From Hyphococcus sp. (lineage in GTDB: Bacteria; Pseudomonadota; Alphaproteobacteria; Caulobacterales; Parvularculaceae), in assembly GCA_021776335.1 (NCBI GenBank), contig JAJFGB010000010.1, positions 62,001 to 126,000 of the forward strand: a DNA stretch of 64,000 bases, in the 5' to 3' direction. Below, piece by piece: positions 60,835 through 64,000 of this stretch. Numbering within the stretch: the first letter of the stretch is position 1; every line of letters starts with the position of its first letter. The position numbers and the translations under genes were made by a program. The notes beneath the pieces were generated by a model. The model worked only from the letters and a program-made list of their open reading frames with translations, searched no databases and was not told the DNA's origin.

Positions 60835-62643
60835 ATGGTTCAGTGCCACGCAACAATCGCAGAGGTCACGTCGCGCATCAAAGCGCGCAGCGCCGAAACG
60901 CGAAAAGATTATCTCGGCAGGATGACTGCTGCCAAAGAACAGGGCCGCGGGCGTGGGTCCGTTTCCTGCGGAAATTTCGCCCATGCCATCGCCGCAGCGC
61001 CGATCGCTGACAAGCTGTTGTTGCGTCAGGAAAGCGCCGTCAATATCGGCATTGTGACAGCCTATAATGATATGTTGTCAGCACATCAGCCCCTTGGCGA
61101 TTATCCGCAACTGATCAAGACAGCAGCGCGCGATGTTGGCGCGACGGCACAGATTGCCGGCGGCGTACCGGCGATGTGCGACGGCGTCACCCAGGGCCAG
61201 CCGGGTATGGAGTTATCACTATTTTCACGGGACGTTATCGCGATGGCGACGACGGTTTCCCTCTCTCACAATATATTCGACGCAGCAATTTGCCTTGGCG
61301 TTTGCGATAAAATCGTTCCGGGTCTGATGATTGGCGCACTTTCATTTGGGCAACTGCCTGTCATTTTTGCGCCCGCTGGCCCCATGGCGTCAGGCTTACC
61401 GAACCAGGAAAAAGCGCGCGTGCGGATGCTATTCGCTGAAGGTAAGGTCGATCGACACGCGCTTTTGGAAGCTGAGGAAAAATCCTATCATTCCGCAGGA
61501 ACTTGCACATTTTACGGAACCGCAAACTCCAACCAGATGCTGATGGAAGTGATGGGCCTCCATCTACCCGGCGCCGCTTTTATCAATCCCGGCACAGAAT
61601 TACGCAGCCTCATCACTGGCGAAGCCGGGCGACGCGCGGCAGCGCTCGGCCGATCCGGCGAAGCGCCGCTCATGAATGTTATCAATGAAAAGGCCATTGT
61701 TAACGGCCTTGTTGGCTTGATGGCGACGGGCGGATCGACCAATCACGCATTGCATATGGTGGCGATCGCACGCGCCGCTGGCATCCTGATTAATTGGGAT
61801 GACTTTGACGATATCTCCAAAGTGACGCCGCTCTTAACGCGCATCTATCCAAATGGTTTGGCCGATATCAATGTGTTTCACGCCGCTGGCGGCATGGCGT
61901 TCCTCATGCGTGAATTGTTGAACGCAGGCTTGCTGCAGAATGATGTCGTGACGGCGGCGGGGCCCGGCCTCACCGCATACACGCACGAACCTTTTATCAA
62001 CGACGGCAAACTTATCTGGCGAGAGGGCGCCGCCGACAGTCTCAACGAAGAAGTATTACGGCCGGCCGATAATCCGTTTGACTCGGAAGGCGGCCTGAAA
62101 GTGCTTGACGGCAATCTCGGGCGCGCGGTCATAAAAATCTCCGCAGTTGCGCCAGACCATCGCGTGGTTGAAGCCCCCGCTAAAATCTTCCACGATCAGA
62201 ATGACTTTCTCGCCGCTTTCAAGAACAACGAACTCGATATGGACTTTATCGCCGTGGTGCGGTTTCAGGGGCCAAGGGCGAATGGCATGCCCGAACTCCA
62301 CAAACTCTCACCCGCTCTCGCATCGCTTCAGGCGCGCGGGCGAAAAGTCGCGCTCGTCACAGATGGGCGCATGTCTGGCGCCTCGGGAAAGACCCCGGCA
62401 GCGATACATTTAACCCCGGAAGCAGCCGCTGGCGGACCGATCGCGCGCCTTCAGGATGGCGACATCATTTGTCTCGACAGCTTAACCGGCGCCTTGACGG
62501 TCAAAATCGATGCCGGCGCCTTTGCCGTGCGCAAAGCGGCGACATACGCAAATACCGACACTGGCCTTGGGCGAGAACTCTTTGCGCCCATGCGCCGTGC
62601 CGTTGGAACCGCCGAACGGGGCGCCAGCATTTTCTGGATGTAA
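60835..62643 (+). CDS. edd: Phosphogluconate dehydratase
   Basis: 602 residues of the IlvD/Edd family. Iron-sulfur ligands lie in [11 protein letters not shown] and [11 protein letters not shown], and TGGSTNH and GRMSGASGK are the usual signatures. It makes 2-keto-3-deoxy-6-phosphogluconate. Confidence 0.95.
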   Translation: MVQCHATIAEVTSRIKARSAETRKDYLGRMTAAKEQGRGRGSVSCGNFAHAIAAAPIADKLLLRQESAVNIGIVTAYNDMLSAHQPLGDYPQLIKTAARDVGATAQIAGGVPAMCDGVTQGQPGMELSLFSRDVIAMATTVSLSHNIFDAAICLGVCDKIVPGLMIGALSFGQLPVIFAPAGPMASGLPNQEKARVRMLFAEGKVDRHALLEAEEKSYHSAGTCTFYGTANSNQMLMEVMGLHLPGAAFINPGTELRSLITGEAGRRAAALGRSGEAPLMNVINEKAIVNGLVGLMATGGSTNHALHMVAIARAAGILINWDDFDDISKVTPLLTRIYPNGLADINVFHAAGGMAFLMRELLNAGLLQNDVVTAAGPGLTAYTHEPFINDGKLIWREGAADSLNEEVLRPADNPFDSEGGLKVLDGNLGRAVIKISAVAPDHRVVEAPAKIFHDQNDFLAAFKNNELDMDFIAVVRFQGPRANGMPELHKLSPALASLQARGRKVALVTDGRMSGASGKTPAAIHLTPEAAAGGPIARLQDGDIICLDSLTGALTVKIDAGAFAVRKAATYANTDTGLGRELFAPMRRAVGTAERGASIFWM

Positions 62644-62656
62644 AAGCGTTAGTCTT

Positions 62657-63289
62657 ATGCAAATCATTGATATCTTAAAAGCCGGCCCGGTTATGCCAGT
62701 GCTTCGCATTGAAAAGCTTGAAGATGCCGTGCCGCTTGCCAGTGCGCTTGTTGAGGGCGGCATCAACGTTCTTGAAATCACCCTGCGCACGCCCATCGCT
62801 TTAGAGGCTATTCAACTGATCGCAGAGGAAGTCGAAGACGCCGTGGTCGGCGTCGGCACCGTTTTAAATTCGGACGACCTTAAGCGCGCAGCCGACGCCG
62901 GCGCTGTTTTCGCGGTCAGCCCGGGCTTGACGGATGCACTCGCGCAGACAGCAGCAGGAGAGCATGCGTTCCTGCCCCTCCTGCCCGGCGTTTCGACTTC
63001 TTCCGAACTGATGCGCGCATGCGACGCCGGTTTCAGCCATTTTAAATTTTTCCCGGCGGATGCTGCCGGCGGCAGAGCCATGCTGAAATCCCTCTACGGT
63101 CCGTTTGCAGACTGTGTTTTCTGCCCGACCGGCGGAGTCACGGTTGAAACGGCGCCGGACTATCTCGCGCTGCCGAATGTGGCATGCGTTGGCGGCACCT
63201 GGCTCGCCCCGGCGGATGCAATCGCTGACAAAGACTGGGCTCATATTCGAAGCCTCGCCCAAGTCGCGGCAGGACTGACGCCACGATAG
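62657..63289 (+). CDS. eda: 2-dehydro-3-deoxy-phosphogluconate aldolase
   Basis: 210 residues. The Schiff-base Lys lies in HFKFFPADAAGG and the catalytic Glu in VLEITLRT. It splits KDPG to pyruvate and glyceraldehyde-3-P. It follows edd by 13 bases. The start is the ATG before QIIDILKAG. Confidence 0.94.
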   Translation: MQIIDILKAGPVMPVLRIEKLEDAVPLASALVEGGINVLEITLRTPIALEAIQLIAEEVEDAVVGVGTVLNSDDLKRAADAGAVFAVSPGLTDALAQTAAGEHAFLPLLPGVSTSSELMRACDAGFSHFKFFPADAAGGRAMLKSLYGPFADCVFCPTGGVTVETAPDYLALPNVACVGGTWLAPADAIADKDWAHIRSLAQVAAGLTPR

Positions 63290-63330
63290 ATAAAAATGAC
63301 GATAAAACACTCTGTGAACGAGGTATGGAC

Positions 63331-64000
63331 ATGAAACTGCAAAAATTGACCGGATTATTGATGGCGCTGTCCGTTGCTGCCTGCGGCGGCGATAAAACAC
63401 AGTCCACAAGTGATGCGGCGCCCGACCATCATCGGCAAAACACAATCGACAGATTGGCCTCAACGCTCGGTGTTCATTACGAAGTCTTGCACAATAAAAG
63501 CGACGCGCCCTGCACGCTGCCCGACGGCCGGGAATATACTGACGGCCCGTGTTACGAAGGCAAAATCACACTGCAAGCGGACCAAGATATTCCGAGCGAC
63601 GGCTGGGCAATCTATTACAGCCAGGTCGAACCGCTTTTCAGTTTCGCATCAGACGCATTTGAGATTGAGCGTCTCAATGGCGACTTGCATCAGATAACGC
63701 CGATAGCAGGTTTTAGTGGTTTCAATGCCGGTGAAGAGCAGGTCATTTTTTTTATCGCACAGGGCCAAGTGCTCACCGAAGCAAAATTATTGCCAAACTA
63801 CTATGCAGCCGCTGACGGCGCCGAGCCCAAAATAATCGACAGCACCAAGTTTTCCATCAACCCCGAGACGGGCTTAACAGCGCGGCCCTATATTGCATCC
63901 CTTCATGATGTAGAAAAACATTTCCGCTTCGGCCCCGGTGACGCAACACCGCTCGCCACTGCCGCATTCCTTTTCGCGGCCAATCAGGGCGCCCAGAAAG
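63331..64000 (+). CDS. Lipoprotein beta-N-acetylhexosaminidase, N-terminal part
   Basis: The gene starts at ATG 63331 and runs past the window. A lipoprotein signal (MKLQKLTGLLMALSVAAC, Cys18) is followed by the CHB_HEX carbohydrate-binding domain: YYSQVEPLF, LNGDLHQITPIAGF. The catalytic GH20 domain would follow beyond the edge. As the next gene after eda, it probably trims chitooligosaccharides at the outer membrane or in the periplasm to feed the PTS. The 223 codons seen have no stop. Confidence 0.85.
   Translation, partial: MKLQKLTGLLMALSVAACGGDKTQSTSDAAPDHHRQNTIDRLASTLGVHYEVLHNKSDAPCTLPDGREYTDGPCYEGKITLQADQDIPSDGWAIYYSQVEPLFSFASDAFEIERLNGDLHQITPIAGFSGFNAGEEQVIFFIAQGQVLTEAKLLPNYYAAADGAEPKIIDSTKFSINPETGLTARPYIASLHDVEKHFRFGPGDATPLATAAFLFAANQGAQK

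Overview
The window looks like a chromosome segment of a marine or oligotrophic alphaproteobacterium of the Caulobacterales/Parvularculales type. This rests on four large TonB-dependent outer-membrane receptor-type systems, an Entner-Doudoroff sugar route, a fused PTS for N-acetylglucosamine (GlcNAc), and dispersed alphaproteobacterial palindromic repeats. No taxon is proven by the sequence.

Region 1 (about 1-12,060): a lasso-peptide locus. After the 3' end of an Atm1-like ABC exporter come two tiny precursor genes (915-1004 and 1349-1477). Then follow a B-protein protease/RRE fusion, a C-protein cyclase of the asparagine-synthetase family, and, convergently, a secreted S9-family lasso isopeptidase. 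The isopeptidase gene is coupled to a TonB receptor with an N-terminal signalling domain, a FecR anti-sigma factor and a FecI-type sigma factor. The logic is make, export, re-import or sense, and open the ring. Both precursors share a leader ending in ET-x and a core beginning with Ala and carrying Glu at position 9, which predicts nine-residue rings.

Region 2 (12,620-24,260): two paralogous pairs of a hydantoinase/oxoprolinase-family ATPase and a DUF917 protein bracket a large MalT-like LuxR regulator and a TonB receptor. A likely NCS1 permease lies at 29-30 kb. This looks like a catabolic system for a hydantoin-like or related ring compound of unknown identity.

Region 3 (24,300-39,000): an accessory mosaic. 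It holds a hypothetical protein, two XRE regulators with a tandem operator array, three copies (one broken) of a small unknown protein associated with pairs of REP-like elements, a ThuA-like protein, a lytic transglycosylase lipoprotein, and a YadGH-type ABC exporter. A 3.5 kb island lies between two perfect 70-bp direct repeats, one of which is the 3' end of a dihydrolipoyl dehydrogenase gene. The island carries a mismatched tRNA-Asn, a probable dead DUF6602 nuclease-like protein and unknown proteins. A decayed copy of the exporter permease lies beyond.

Region 4 (39,000-47,600): a small His-rich secreted protein, an FMN lactate-type dehydrogenase, and a polyprenyl-sugar/glycosyltransferase group (GT39-like, GT2, GtrA, methyltransferase-like).

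Region 5 (45,341-64,000): a chitin/GlcNAc utilisation locus. It includes a DUF6445 protein, a flavin-dependent tryptophan-type halogenase, a TonB receptor, a GntR regulator, a PTS EIICBB, an EIIA-HPr-EI fusion, NagB-II and NagA. These are followed without interruption by Zwf, Pgl, Edd and Eda, and then by the start of a lipoprotein hexosaminidase. Chitooligosaccharide would enter through the receptor, be cut to GlcNAc, be taken up by the PTS, and flow to fructose-6-P and on into the Entner-Doudoroff pathway.
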